Assembly: GCA_932521025.1 (NCBI GenBank)
Contig: OW051469.1
Location: 2,306,398 to 2,370,397 of the forward strand
Direction of reading: 5' to 3'
Source: Oscheius onirici
Taxonomy: Eukaryota; Nematoda; Chromadorea; Rhabditida; Rhabditidae
Length of the DNA stretch: 64,000 nt
The translations under genes were made by a program, and so were the position numbers. Under the pieces are notes generated by a model. It saw only the letters and a program-made list of their open reading frames with translations, did no database searches and was not told where the DNA came from. Below, piece by piece: positions 47,844 through 58,921 of this stretch; position 1 is the first letter of the stretch; the number at the start of each line of letters is the position of its first letter.

Positions 47844-50800
47844 ATGTTCCTTCTGCTGTTAGGTACAGAGTCATCTTTTGATCTTAGTCTGACTTTAAAG
47901 GACTGTCTGCTTCTGCTAGTGGACTAATAAACACGAAGGTTCCGTCCTGGTGGCGGCCTGACCCTCCAGTAGGAGAAGCCGCCCTTCCGGAACTGTTTTT
48001 TACCAGCAAGGTCGACCACTTCAATGGATCGAATACGGCCACATTTGAGCAGCGATACTGGGCAAATGAGAGATACTACAAGCCGGGAGGACCACTCTTT
48101 TTGGTTATCAGTGGAGGCCTGGAGGCAGATTCGTTTTGGATCAGTAACTGTGAGTTTTTTTTCTTTTTTTTTTCTGTCTCTCAGACTCTCTGTGCCTGTC
48201 TACTGAGCCGATAAGCAAGTCCATAGTCCAAACCAGAGATGTGCGGGATTTTTTTCTGCAAAAGTGCGTATTGTCGTTTTTCGCTTAGTTTTCTCATATT
48301 TTCTTCTTTTTTTTTTTATTTTTCATCGATGAACACTTGCAAAAAAAATATACAGACAAAAAATAAAAAAAGTAGGCAGGAAAATGCAATCCCGTGAACG
48401 CAATCCCGCGGGATTCTCTCGGGATCAGGATAACGGGATTGCATTTTCCTGCTAGGAAAATACCCTTTTTTCTTGTTTTTATATTTTTTGCAAGTGTATT
48501 TCTGCAGTATTCATCATGGAAAAATATAAAAACAGGAAGAAAGTGAAGAAATTTATGCGAAAAACGACGTGACGTGCGCGTTATGCACTTTTGCAGAAAA
48601 AAAGCTCGCACATCTCTGGTCAAAACAGTCTCTTCTCAGAGTCTAAACGACCACTCTCTTTCCAGCCTCGACCCACTGGTGCACTCTGGCAGCTACCCAT
48701 GGAGCCCTTCTCTTCCTGGTTGAGCATCGATACTACGGACAGAGTCGAATGACCTAGTACGAATCTTTGTAACCTCCAGAAACAAGTTCCAGTCTTGAAA
48801 GAACAGACGTGGATTTCCAATATCTCAATGCGAAGCAGTCCACGGAAGACTTTAAAGTCTTCATCGACTACATCAAAACGACCAGAACGGAATTCCAGAC
48901 GGCAAAGTGGGCAGCCATGGGAGCTGGCTATGCCGGAAACTTGGCTGTCTGGTTGCGACAGAGATATCCAGATCGGGTTAATTTTGTGGTGGCTAGTTCG
49001 GCGCCTCTTCAAGCGAAATATGATTTTACTGGTAGGGTCTCGCCACTAAAAAAATACTGTAATCTAGAAATGCTGGACGGCGTGATTGAGGCCATTCGAG
49101 AGGTCAATTCCGACTGTGCTGGCTCGGTCAGTTTGGGCTTTAACCAGGTGGCTCAGTTGATGAAGACGGCTCAGGGAAGGCAGTCGATCAAGAATACTTT
49201 CAAGTGAGTCAGATAGAGGGGAGAGAGACGGAAAGACAGGGACAGGTTTCTTTACCCCCTCCCCCTCCTTCAACTTGGATTTTTGGGCGCAGATGGAATT
49301 TAATTTTTCCGGTTCTCGTTTGCATTTTCCAGCTCTGTCCCAGTGAGCAAAGTTGTAGCCCTGATCAAGCTCTACAACTTCGCAGAACATTTCAAAGCGT
49401 GAAAATGCTGTTTTCATTATAAAAAATGACTTTTGCCTTGGTTGACAAATTTTGGCTTAGAATCATTTTTTCGTAGTGGTAACAGCATTTTCACGCTTCA
49501 CAATGTTCTGCAAAGTTGTAGAGCTTGATCAGAGCTATAGTCCATTTCCAACGAATAGCGGCAGTCAGGCAATTCTTTAAAGGTGGAGTGGCACAGGTCC
49601 CGACACGAAATTTCCAAAATTACAGCCGCGGCGTTGGATTTTATTCTCTTTTGTTCAACTTTGATGATTTTTCGCAGTTTTCTAGCCGCTGTTTCTCGTA
49701 TTCAACTGCATTTTCGAACTCAGCGTATACAACAACCTACTTGGAGTAAAAACTGGGAGAAAATCACCGATTTTCAGAGCGGCATGGCTGTTTCAGTGAG
49801 AAAACTTTCATTTTATGCCAATCCAGCATCAAAACGGTTGTTTTTCACTGCTTTTAATGACAAATAGGTTTTTATAGGCGTAGAATTCTATTACAACGTC
49901 TAAAATGTAAGAACATGCCAAAAAATTAAATAAAAATGCAGAAGTAGCAAAAATTGGATTTACGTACGAAATTTCAAAATAGCGCGCAAACATGAGTGCC
50001 GCTCTTCGTTGGAAATGGACCATACAACTGCTCACTGAGACAAAACTGGAAAATGCAAACGTGAGCCGGAAAATTTACATTTCCCCCGCCGACCCCCAAA
50101 AATTGGGGGGGGGGGTACAGATACCGCCCCGAGAGACAGAGGTAGACAGCTAGTCAGAAGAACAGATGACAGAAGGACAGAGTGACAGAGAGTCAGAGAG
50201 ACTGAGTGACAGAGAGTTCCAGCCTCTGTACCGCCGTCGATCCTACTGATGTGGACAGTCAACAGTACACCTGGTCAACTATCATCAATCCCTATACCAG
50301 CATGGTTCTGTACGGAATGAACTACCAGGTTCTGTCTCTCTGTCTCTCTCACTCATCCACTTCCAGGGACCCTACCGTACCCAACTGACCATCCAAAAGG
50401 GAATTTGTCAATTCCACAATAACATGTCAGTTTCTGTCATGACAAGAATGCAGGCTGTAAGTTTCCCAGACAGTTCCTAATCCAGATCCAGACCTTCTCC
50501 AACTTCAATAACGCCTTCGGATTCGGCTCCTTCTGTACCGATATTGACTATAATGGCTTTGTTGGCTATCTAGCCAATGCTACGGATACTTACTCTGATG
50601 AAAGTTGAAAAATCTAAAAAAAATCTTAAACCTAAAAATTAAGCGAGAGCTTGGATCTGGCAGCAGTGCACAGAACTGGGCTTCTTCATTACGACCGATT
50701 CTGCGACGTCGTCGCAGTTTTTCAGCCCTAGTCTTCCGCTCAGGTGAGGATATAATGTACCTACCGTAATTATTTGAATAGAGGCACTTCGAATATTAAT

Positions 50801-51445
50801 AAATACGCAATTGCTTACGTATTTTTTTCGGATTGACGACGACATTTTTTAAATTTTTCATTATTTTTTACTGGTAGCCAGGATCCATATCTGCATTGGA
50901 AAAATACTAGGAAAGCCGAAAAATATTTTCTTTAATTCGAAAAAAATGCGTACGTAATTGCGTATTTTTTTGTATTCGAATACTGGTGCTGTGCCTCTAT
51001 TCAAATATTTACCGTGGTCTCGCCACGAATGAAATGGATTACCGTAATTCCCCCTTGGGTTACGGTAATGAACAACTGGTTTTCAGCTACTATACCAAGA
51101 TTTGTCAGACCATCTTTGGACAGCAGTACGATGCCGACTACGGTAGTCGTGGCGTAAACAGTGTCAATGCTGAATTTGGCGGGAACAAGATCAACGTCAG
51201 AATTTTCAACATTTTTAGGATAACGACAGTTTCAGGCATCGTATACCATAATCCTCAACGGGGACCATGATCCTTGGAGACGACTGAGTATCCTTCAGTC
51301 CTCTCAGAACACCATGGTCCCGATCATTATCGGGGGAATGGGTTACCGGAGTGACATTTACCCAGCCGCTTCGGATGATCCAGCCTCGTTGAAGCAGGCC
51401 AGAGCTACAGTTAGCAGTACGGTTCAGAAGTGGCTGTCCCTTTAA
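47844..51445 (+). CDS. S28 (prolyl carboxypeptidase-like) protein lacking the catalytic serine
   Basis: A secreted member of peptidase family S28 (prolyl carboxypeptidase / dipeptidyl peptidase II fold). 488 aa, 11 exons: 47844-47862, 47901-48149, 48666-48756, 48793-49031, 49068-49203, 50223-50328, 50367-50456, 50486-50603, 50644-50743, 51087-51195 and 51236-51445, in phase. Family landmarks are KVDHFNGSNTATFEQRYW, GGPLFLVISGG, LVEHRYYGQSR, TRAWIWQQCTELGFF and NGDHDPW. The nucleophile-elbow motif, normally GGSYGG, reads GAGYAGNLAVW, so Ser is replaced by Gly. The usual catalytic-His block (GGAH) reads GGMGYRSDIYP. It is therefore probably a pseudo-peptidase. Introns include one of 36 bp (48757-48792), a MITE H, a nested MITE A/F and a MITE B. 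An AATAAA overlaps the stop. Confidence 0.9.
48235..48620. repeat. MITE family H, copy 1
   Basis: Ends are CCAGAGATGTGCGGG and CTCGCACATCTCTGG, with TTTCTGCAAAAGTGC / GCACTTTTGCAGAAA sub-terminal pairs and CGTTTTTCGC blocks. In intron 2 of the S28 gene. Second copy at 59115-59478. Confidence 0.8.
49258..50105. repeat. MITE family A, copy 3, split by a family F element
   Basis: The left half (CCCCTCCTTCAACTTGGATTTTTGGG, TTTTTCCGGTTCTCG, two core motifs) runs to AGCTTGATCAGAGCTA. It resumes after the insertion as CAACTGCTCACTGAGACAAA and continues to TTCCCCCGCCGACCCCCAAA. In intron 5 of the S28 gene. Confidence 0.8.
49538..50024. repeat. MITE family F, copy 2 (nested in family A)
   Basis: Arms AGTCCATTTCCAACGAATAG and the inverted CTCTTCGTTGGAAATGGAC, bordered by TA on both sides. 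The interior is longer than copy 1 and includes TTACAGCCGCGGCGTTGG and two AAAATGCAGAAG-type stretches. Confidence 0.8.
50761..51015. repeat. MITE family B, copy 3
   Basis: CTACCGTAATTATTTGAATA and TATTCAAATATTTACCGT at the ends, with internal GGTAGCCAGGATCCATATCTG. Intron 9 of the S28 gene. Confidence 0.8.
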
Positions 51446-51503
51446 TAAAGTGCCTCTCTCTCGTTCTCATGGCCTAATTGGCGCCCGATCAGATTCATTC
51501 CTA

Positions 51504-52803
51504 ATGAATTTCTTTCTCATACTCTTACCATTAGTCTCTTTCGCTTGTTTACCGACAGCTCCTTACGATGTAGGTTTTGTACAGTAGAGAGCAGGGTTGG
51601 GCGAACATTCTTACGCAAATTTGCGTAAAAGAATGGCGTAACTCGTGCCATTTACAATTCAGCGATTATTGAGTCTTGAAACTATTTTTCCCAGATGCCT
51701 TGACCCCGAATGCAACTGTAAAAAATATGAAACTTGAAAAAAAATATTCGCTGAGTCGAGATATACTCGTCCGATGTTCGTTTGTGTTCGCGTACGCAAT
51801 GGTCGAACACGAACACGAAAAAGATTGGGCTATACTTCGCCTCAGCCAATATTTTTTGCCAGTTTTATATTTTTTTTTTGCATATGCGTTCTTGGTAAAG
51901 GAATTTGGGAAAAAATAGTGTCGGCCCTCCAAAATTCCCGAATTTTCCGTGAAATGAGTCACGCAAATTTGCGTAGGAATGTTCGCCGAATCTTGGTAGA
52001 GAGACAGAGACACTGATAGTCTTGACACAGAAATAGAGATCTTATCACAGAACACTTTCCTTCCTGGGAATACTGTAGCTGCCCCATCAGAGTCTAGCAT
52101 CCAGCCGGAGCCCAGTTCTATTGAAACTGGGATCATCGTAGATCAGGGCAACGGTCTAGAAGAAAAGCTTGAACCCAGTATTCAGCCAACAGAAAAGACC
52201 CCATTTATGAAGGAGACAATTGGTAAAGGTTCCTGAAATCAAGAATAGCTATATTGCAGTTACAAAAACAAGTTGTCCTCCTTCCTGGAGCAAGTTCTCT
52301 TCATCTTACGGCTTCGAAAAATGCTTCAAGGTGGAAATGGGAGATTTTGACTACCTCGGGGCTAGGATTGCTTGTCAGAGTCAGAAAGGCGGGACAATTG
52401 CGACTATTGGAACTATGGAAGAGTACTTGTTTTTGAAAAGTGAGGCTAGAGTCTGCCTCTCTACTCCCAGCTTCCAGACCTGTCCACTACTGGAAGAACC
52501 GTCTATCTGGAAGATATTCCCTACATTGGTCTCATCCGAGACGACGTCGTCGGTCAGCTTCGCTGGGAAGATGGAGAGACGGAAGGCTTTGTAAAGTTCT
52601 ACCAGAATCGTGAGCCGTCTTTTGAAGAAGGCAGCTGCTTCAAGGTACTACGATTTTTTTCGTTTTTCTCATCGAAATTTCAGTTTGTGACTGACCAGAC
52701 CATATCAGAAGGGCACCTTCTTCATGCAGGACAAGTAGGATATTACGTGGCGGTCGACTGTCTTCACGAGTCGAAAAGCGCCTTCTGTCAAATTTTATTA
52801 TAA
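51504..52803 (+). CDS. secreted C-type lectin-domain protein
   Basis: 251 aa, exons 51504-51569, 52000-52222, 52260-52439, 52478-52644 and 52684-52803, in phase. The signal peptide is MNFFLILLPLVSFACLPTAP. A Glu/Pro/Ser-rich linker (SSIQPEPSSIETG) is followed by a C-type lectin fold: CPPSWSKFSSSYGFEKCF, ARIACQSQKGGTIATIGTM, YIGLIRDD, GQLRWEDGE, FVKFYQNREPSFEEGSCF and VDCLHESKSAFCQ. The classical EPN/QPD and WND calcium-site motifs are not obvious, so sugar binding is uncertain. Such proteins are expanded in nematodes and often respond to infection (family knowledge). The acceptor of exon 2 is inferred from frame. Intron 1 contains palindrome I. A truncated copy of the 3' end is at 20167-20402. 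Confidence 0.8.
51591..51992. repeat. MITE family I
   Basis: Ends GCAGGGTTGGGCGAACATTC and GAATGTTCGCCGAATCTTGG with sub-terminal TTACGCAAATTTGCGTA / ACGCAAATTTGCGTA. It also carries an internal inverted pair around TTCGCTGAGTCGAGATATAC. Intron 1 of the lectin gene. One copy seen. Confidence 0.75.
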
Positions 52804-52916
52804 CTTTTAATAAATCTCACTGTGTTGGCACCCTCTTCTTTGAACCCAATCGATTTTCCATATCAGTCTCTCGGGTACATTCGACCCCTCTTCCCCCTTG
52901 TCTATTTCTTTCCACA

Positions 52917-54022
52917 ATGATCAACTACAGCTACGAATTTTTAAAAGTTGAAAATGTTGGCAACTTTGTGGTGCAGGTTTCTCTGAACCGGCCGAAGAAA
53001 ATGAATGCGCTGAATGATAAGATTTGGGGGTGAGTTCACGACAATGGGGGTGACAGGGACAGGGACAGGGACTGAACAACTTTCAGAGAGATCGGAAACG
53101 TGTTCAGTCGCCTGGAAGAGGATCCCGACTGTCGGGTTGTGGTTCTCACCGGCGAAGGAAAACACTTTACCAGTGGACTTGACCTTGCCGGTAGGCTTTG
53201 AAGAGAGACACAGAGAAAATGAACAGTTCAGGTGGCCTGACCGACATGATGCAAGTGGAGGGAGGAGAACTTGCTCGTCCTGCAAGACGCTTGAGAAGGA
53301 AGATTCTCTGGATGCAGGAGTGTTTCACCAAAATTGAAAAGGTACATTTTATTTTCCCCTAGATTACCTCTTTTTTCACCATATCCTCTGTGGTTTCAGC
53401 TCTCCAAGCCAGTAATTGCCGCCATCCATGGAATCTGTTTCGGCGGCGGAGTTGATATCATCTCAGCCTGTGATATCCGTCACTGTACCAAGGAAGCTCT
53501 CTTCTCTATAAAGGTGAGAAAGTCAGAAAAAAAACAGAGAATCTGAGAGTTTAGGAAGTAGACATTGGAATAGCCGCCGACGTTGGCAGTCTCAACCGTC
53601 TCCCGAAGATCATTGGTAACGAGAGCTGGCTTAAGGAGATTACCTACACCGCCAGAAATTTTGACGCTGAAGAAGCTCTGAGATTTGGTCAGTAACGTCT
53701 CTCTGTCTCATTAAAAAATTCAGATCTGGTCTCAAAAGTTCACGAAAATCAGGAGACTATGATGAAGGAAATATTCTCTCTAGCCAAGAACATCGGTCTC
53801 AAGAGTCCTGTAGCCGTTCAGGGCAGCAAAGTTGTCCTGAATTATTCCAGAGACCATACAGTGGATGAGAGTCTAAACTTTGTGGTGGGGTTGTCCTTGT
53901 TCAGAGGAGAGAACCCGTTTTAGGCAACCTGGAACTCGTCGCAGCTCTTCACGGAAGATATCATGTCAGCCGGAGCGGCTGTCATGATGAAGAAGCCGAC
54001 TCCGCCGTTTGCGAAGTTGTAA
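52917..54022 (+). CDS. enoyl-CoA hydratase/isomerase family, ECH1-like dienoyl-CoA isomerase, peroxisomal
   Basis: Predicted delta(3,5)-delta(2,4)-dienoyl-CoA isomerase of beta-oxidation. 277 aa, exons 52917-53029, 53087-53190, 53232-53341, 53400-53513, 53555-53687, 53724-53884 and 53924-54022, in phase. It shows VSLNRPKKMNALND, VVVLTGEGKHFTSGLDLA, KPVIAAIHGICFGGGVDI, SACDIRHCTKEALFSIKEVD and IGIAADVGSLNRLPKIIG. Acidic residues (D and E) in the KEVDIGIAADVGSL region are typical of the ECH1 branch. The C-terminus PPFAKL ends in AKL, a valid PTS1 tripeptide, and there is no N-terminal mitochondrial presequence, so peroxisomal location is likely. The first intron contains a short GGGACA run. Confidence 0.88.
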
Positions 54023-54065
54023 AAAGAGAAATAAACTATCATCGGAAATCATCAACTGAAATTAA

Positions 54066-54141
54066 TAAGAAAATGCAAAAAAAGTGTTCGGGGGATCGAA
54101 CTCCCGATATTGCAGGTCAAAAGCGGCGCCACTTGGCACTC
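54066..54141 (-). other. tRNA-like element
   Basis: The minus strand reads GTGCCAAGTGGCGCCGCT (A-box-like), then ATCGGGAGTTCGATCCCCCG, a good T arm with a B box, and a tail CACTTTTTTTGC. The anticodon arm is not convincing. Homologous to the element at 38186-38244. Intergenic, between the ECH1-like gene and the cysteine-rich peptide gene. Confidence 0.4.
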
Positions 54142-54231
54142 ACTATTAAAGCGAGCTGCCGCTGAAATCTTGACGAATTCATTAACAACCAAAGAAAAAA
54201 TAGATGATAATTAAAAAATACGCTTTATTTA

Positions 54232-54495
54232 TCAGCCACGAGGAAATCTTTCACAAATACATCCGGCAGGGCTTTTGCAACCTCTGCCCTTTCTGACTAC
54301 GCAGACCCAGTAAGCGCCACAGCTGAGTGTACATCCAAGATTCGGCTTCTCTTTGCATTTACCTACGAGACATTTGAAGAAGTCTCCAACGAACTGGAAA
54401 AATTGGAGCCAAAGAAGAAGAAAACCTACAGCTTCAGTTGTATGGTGAGCTCCAATGAGTAGGAAGCTTAATATTATGAAGAAGGTAGAGTTCAT
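54232..54495 (-). CDS. small secreted cysteine-rich peptide
   Basis: 75 aa from exons 54495-54430 and 54393-54232, separated by a 36 bp intron without stops. The signal peptide is MNSTFFIILSFLLIGAHHTT. The mature part has eight cysteines in the order CLVGKC, GCTLSC, WVC, GC, GCIC and a basic end (CERFPRG), suggesting four disulfides. I do not recognise the fold; candidates are a defence peptide or protease-inhibitor-like protein. AATAAA (minus strand) overlaps the stop region at about 54223-54228. Confidence 0.7.
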   Translation of the reverse strand: MNSTFFIILSFLLIGAHHTTEAVGFLLLWLQFFQFVGDFFKCLVGKCKEKPNLGCTLSCGAYWVCVVRKGRGCKSPAGCICERFPRG

Positions 54496-55453
54496 TGTTG
54501 GTTGGTTTGAAAAAAGTGAGGCAGGCTTTTTATAGGCAGCACAGTTGACCGGAAGAGAGGTCAAATGTATTTGCGGAGATATTGTTTTCGCGGCTTTGAG
54601 CCAAACAATATAGTCAGCTATGGAAGCCTGGGAGAAAGAGAGACTGAAAAACAGAGTATATATCTCTTTCACTGTCTCTTTTGTGAAAAATTTCCTCGTT
54701 GCTAATGCAATTATTTTCTCTGAGGATTGTTAGTGCACGCCGCTGAAAACTGAAATAGCGATATCTCGAATCCCATAGAAAACTAAAGAAAATAAAAACT
54801 TTTTTGAAAAAGTGGCGATTTCTCCCGTGACTCGTAATACAGCTTGGTGTGGAAAATCTACATAACCGATTGAGTCCAAATTTTGCTTAGAGGTTCAGAA
54901 TCCACCCTATTCGTGCGGCGCCAACAGAGTGACAAGAGAATGGTACGGAAGCTAGAACTGGGGTTCTAGGGCAGGTAAAAAATAATTCATTTTATATTTC
55001 TCCTAGGTTTGGGTGTCTGTCTGTCTGTCGAAAGCTTTAATTGGCATTCAAAACAGAGGGATTTGTGGGCACAATTAAGGGCAAAGAGTTAGTAGTAACA
55101 AGTTTAGACAAGTCACTATTGAGAGACAAAGAAGTGCGAAGGCTTCGTTTCTACATTCGGTAGTTCCCATACAGAAACGGATTTCGAGTGGTTCAGGTCA
55201 ATGAATAGTGTTTGGGATTTTCTTTGACCCAAAGTAATATTGCCAAGTTTTTGTAGAATCCGAGCCACCTCTCTTTTTACAAATATATCAAATTTGGGTC
55301 ATGTGACCGCCCTCATACCGACTGCACCATGAGATGAATTTTTTACCCGGCAAACATCTGAGAACGCATGAGAATTTCAGAACAAGGTTGAAATTGTCCT
55401 GGAGATCATAATTTGACAGTCATTAAATTATAAATTGTTTATTTACAACGTTT
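54496..55453. other. spacer without a recognised gene
   Basis: It contains a probable inverted repeat, GGCAGGTAAAAAATAATTCA at about 54971 and TGAATTTTTTACCCGGC at about 55335, suggesting another MITE of about 370 bp. No coding sequence seen. Confidence 0.4.
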
Positions 55454-57351
55454 CTACACTCTTCCATCAGCTTTGCTGACCCTCATTTGGTACTTGGATG
55501 GCCTCCTCAAGACTCCCACATTGTTCTTGGTCTTCGTCTCGGGAACACAGTCAGTAGGCTGGATATTGTACCTCAACAGCATGTTGCCAATTATCTGAAA
55601 TCCGCATTTTTAAAAACCTTTTTTTGCTTACCAAGTATAGCTCAGCTCTGGCTAGAGACTCTCCAAGACAGGCTCGTTTTCCCATTCCAAAAGGTGTGAC
55701 TTGTTGATCCAGCTTCTCGTTGGTCAAGAAACGGGACGGATTAAACTGAAGGAGAGTTTTATGTTATTTAAAAACTAAAGTACCTTGTCGTCCTTAAAGT
55801 ACTTCTCATCAGACATTATGAGAGAAATTTCGGCAGTCAGGGGAGTCCCCTTCTCCACAATGAAGCCTCCAACCTCTGTGTCGTTTTCTGTCCTTCGGAA
55901 CAGGTTGATGTTCAGAATCGAGGCGTGTCTTTGGATCTCCTGAAATACTGTATCTTGTCCTCCTAGAGAGACCCTCTGCCAGCCTGTCTTCCTGTCTCTG
56001 TCCCTCTGTTTCTCTGTCTCCTAATCTCTCTTACCGTAATCGTTGCATTGTAGTAAGGAGTGTTCGGTCTGTCCTGAAGAGACAAGTCTCTTTCTCCTTT
56101 GGTGACGCTAAGCAACTCATCCCTGACTTTTTGAATGACATCGAGATTGTTCAACATTAAAGCAAATCCAGAGATCAGAGTAGTTACTGTAGTTTCCTGT
56201 CCGGCAATCCAGAGATCAAAGAGGTTGATGGTAAGAGACGGGACACTGAAGGAAATTGTGACGATAAGAACAAATGAATTACTTGTATGAAGAAGGACCA
56301 TTATCCTTTTCCTCCTGCTTCATCTTGAGAAGGAAGGCGTCGACGTAGTCTTCGGGCTCGTCTGGAATGACACGAGTTCCATTTTCGATGTCGGAGAGTC
56401 TAGAAAAAGACTATATCTCTGTCTCTGAGTCAGACCAACCTCTCTCTGACTCTCTTCTCAATGAACGCCTTCAGATCTCCCTGTGGTTTCGCCACAGCCT
56501 GGTATCTATCGCGCAGAATGGGCAACTTGAAGCAGAACTCGTGATTGAAGAAAAAGTCCAGCATTGAGACGTTTTCAACGAACTTGTCGATGCTTCGTTT
56601 GAGAGAGTAGAATTCTTCTCCGTTATCCTAAAGGTTCTTTTTTGTATCAAAAAAAAACCGGAATTTCTACCCCATCCAACGGTTCAGAGAAGAGCATTCG
56701 ATTGATGATTGATCCGACCATTAGATCAAACAAGTGATGAGGCTCCATGGTTACTGTCTTGTCTCCGACTTCCTTGTCAATGGTCTCGCATCTCATGTTC
56801 ACCTCGGCCATGATTCTATCCTCCATGATGCTCCTTCCAAGCCCAAAGTTTCTGAGAGTGTGGAGGGCGAAGCGTCTCTGTTCAGTCCAGTGGTCTCCGC
56901 TGGTCCCGACTATGCCGAGGCCTTCTGGAAGGCTGATTCTGAGAGGCTGAGGGACAGGGACAAGGACAGGGAGACTGACAGACTCACTCCGAACAGCATT
57001 GAACAGTAGAGGTACCCATCTCTGGGTGAATTCTCCTCCTCTCTTGATCATCGTCTCCTGAGCGATATCCATTGTGGCTATGTGGACAGTCGGCTGCGGA
57101 CCCATCCAGATGGTGAAGACTGGTCCATATTCCTAAATTTTCTTTAAAAAAAAGACCTGATCTCTTCAAACCTTCTTCAGCTGCTTCATAGCGGACACAA
57201 TTCCTCCATGCTTGGCGGCAAGAAGCCCAACTTGTGGCAGGTTTCCAAGGAAGGGGAAGGGAAAAGGGCCGGGCGGGAGCTTGGTCCTCTTTTTGAGGGG
57301 ATAGGCAATGCATAGTGCGAGAAGAACAGTAATTAAAATGATGGTGAGCAT
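55454..57351 (-). CDS. cytochrome P450, CYP2-clan-like
   Basis: A microsomal monooxygenase. The start at 57351 reads MLTIILITVLLALCIAYPLK followed by the proline-rich hinge KLPPGPFPFPFLGNLPQ, typical of CYP2-clan nematode enzymes (CYP33/34/35-like). Further motifs are the substrate-region exon with HWTEQRRFALHTLRNFGLGR, helix I LWIAGQETTVTTLISG (56190-56230), ExxR within TEIQRHAS, and the haem loop FGMGKRACLGESLARAE (about 55640-55690). It ends KYQMRVSKADGRV with the stop at 55454-55456. Introns at about 55945-56030, 56398-56450 and 56940-57000 begin with or consist of the GAGACAGAG tract. All catalytic motifs are intact. It is unrelated in detail to the CYP4-like gene at 3.3 kb. Confidence 0.85.
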
Positions 57352-57536
57352 GTTGACGTACCGACCCTCTGTCCTAGACCGGTCTTATATACTCTTCCCA
57401 CGGGTTATCGGTCGCGGCGACTACAAAATATCACACGCTTGACGCAAAAGGGTACAGAAAGCGACGGAAAGGAACAGCGCTTGTCTCGGTTGTGAAAGAA
57501 AACAAGAATGAAATAGATAAGAAATCGGAGAATTCA

Positions 57537-57668
57537 TTAATTCCCATCAGCAGTATACTTCAAACCGGCTTTCTCCTTTGACTCTACCTCAGTAGGAAAT
57601 GTTTCCCAGAATTTCTCCAGAAATGTTCTCAAAGTCAACGTGGTCTCTGACGCATCATCCTCCTTGGT
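57537..57668 (-). CDS. orphan last exon, unknown gene
   Basis: After TTTGTAG the minus strand reads TKEDDASETTLTLRTFLEKF, WETFPTEVESKEKAGLKYTA and DGN with a stop at 57537-57539. It is coding-like, but I found no upstream exon I trust. A related minus-strand segment at about 58090-58125 (FKTEVKKAGVK then a stop) may be a diverged duplicate. Confidence 0.4.
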   Translation of the reverse strand, partial: TKEDDASETTLTLRTFLEKFWETFPTEVESKEKAGLKYTADGN

Positions 57669-57889
57669 CTACAAAGTAAAACAACTAGCGTTTCCAGCCT
57701 AATGAAGTACAATAAACAGACATAAATTTCTTATACGAACGAATAAATTACAGTGGTAATAAAAAGTGACCCGTTAAAATTTTCCGATTTATTTTTTTTG
57801 AAAATAGCCACGCAAACGCCCGCCCACCGCAATGTCTGTAGTTACCGTTTACCTAACCGTCCCATCGCCCCCATACACGTATAATTTCA

Positions 57890-58010
57890 GTATGGGAGAA
57901 TTACTGGAAGCTATGGACTACATCGGCAGTTTTTCAGACTTTTATTCTTACCACATGATGAGCCCGGTGGAGTCCATTATTGTGGAAACCAAAGACTTTC
58001 AAAAAGGAAG
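57890..58010 (+). CDS. possible orphan exon
   Basis: After ATAATTTCAG the plus strand reads MGELLEAMDYIGSFSDFYSY and HMMSPVESIIVETKDFQK. The composition is coding-like. No continuing exon was identified before the MITE at 58492, so this is either a tiny gene, a remnant or chance. Confidence 0.3.
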
Positions 58011-58491
58011 GGGGAGTCAACCCTCTGCAGCTCTGATCCCGATACGATCCTTTTTGTTTCAGGAGTCTTACCTGTTCCTCGTTTTACTTGACACCGGCTT
58101 TTTTGACTTCTGTTTTGAATCGCTGAAAAAGATGGAATGTTACTTTTAGGGACATTTTAACTGATTGTGGACGAAGTGGACATCTCCGATTTAGAGCATG
58201 CATAGTTCATCTATTGTACGGTCTGGAAAGAGCCCTTCCCTAACTTGCCGATACATGTGACTTGTTGAAAACTTTTCCACTATCAGAAATAACAAGTTGT
58301 TTAACAAGTAATTAAATTTATTGCACCGAAGGATACTTGGTGGGGTAATTTAATGTCTCTAGGAGTAAAGATTCCGTCTCCGGTCTTTTAAATGCCAAGT
58401 ACGGTCAACTCAAGTCTCTTCAGTTGTTTCAGATCTTTGTTAAAGAAACAGCTCTCCAGTCAGCATTCAATTTTTTTGGAAAGGCTCTGGC

Positions 58492-58674
58492 AATAGTTCG
58501 GCAGGCGGCCCCCTTCGTTCAAATTTTTTTTGGCGGGAACGTTCCAAATAAACATTTTTCGCGTTTTTTATCATTTTCTACTCATTTTTTTACTTTCACA
58601 AAAAAAAGAAAAATGGTTACTTGTAACGTTCCCGCCAAAAAATTTGAACGAAGGGGCCCGCCTGCCGAACTATT
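58492..58674. repeat. MITE family G
   Basis: The near-perfect arms AATAGTTCGGCAGGCGG and CCGCCTGCCGAACTATT are continued by TTTGGCGGGAACGTT / AACGTTCCCGCCAAA. About 180 bp; one copy seen. Confidence 0.85.
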
Positions 58675-58921
58675 AAGGCTCTTAAGGGAAGAGTTGAAAT
58701 TAGAAGACGATTCCACTTCTCGGAAAATGTGAGCACTGAAAACTAGAAGACAACTGGAAACAAGGATACATATGCAACAATTTAGCATTCGGAGAGAGGG
58801 AGTGGTTTTACACTGCGTGGGGCCGCGAGCCGCCATGTCCGTTTCACACACAGCTGCTCAGATTTTTCACTCGTTTTGATTAGATCCTCTCTTTCGTATC
58901 ATTTAACCAATTCCAGAGGCT

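Noticed and set aside
48750-48800. Two in-frame stops after HRYYGQSRMT in the S28 gene
   Set aside because: A 36 bp intron at 48757-48792 with canonical ends removes both and restores family sequence.
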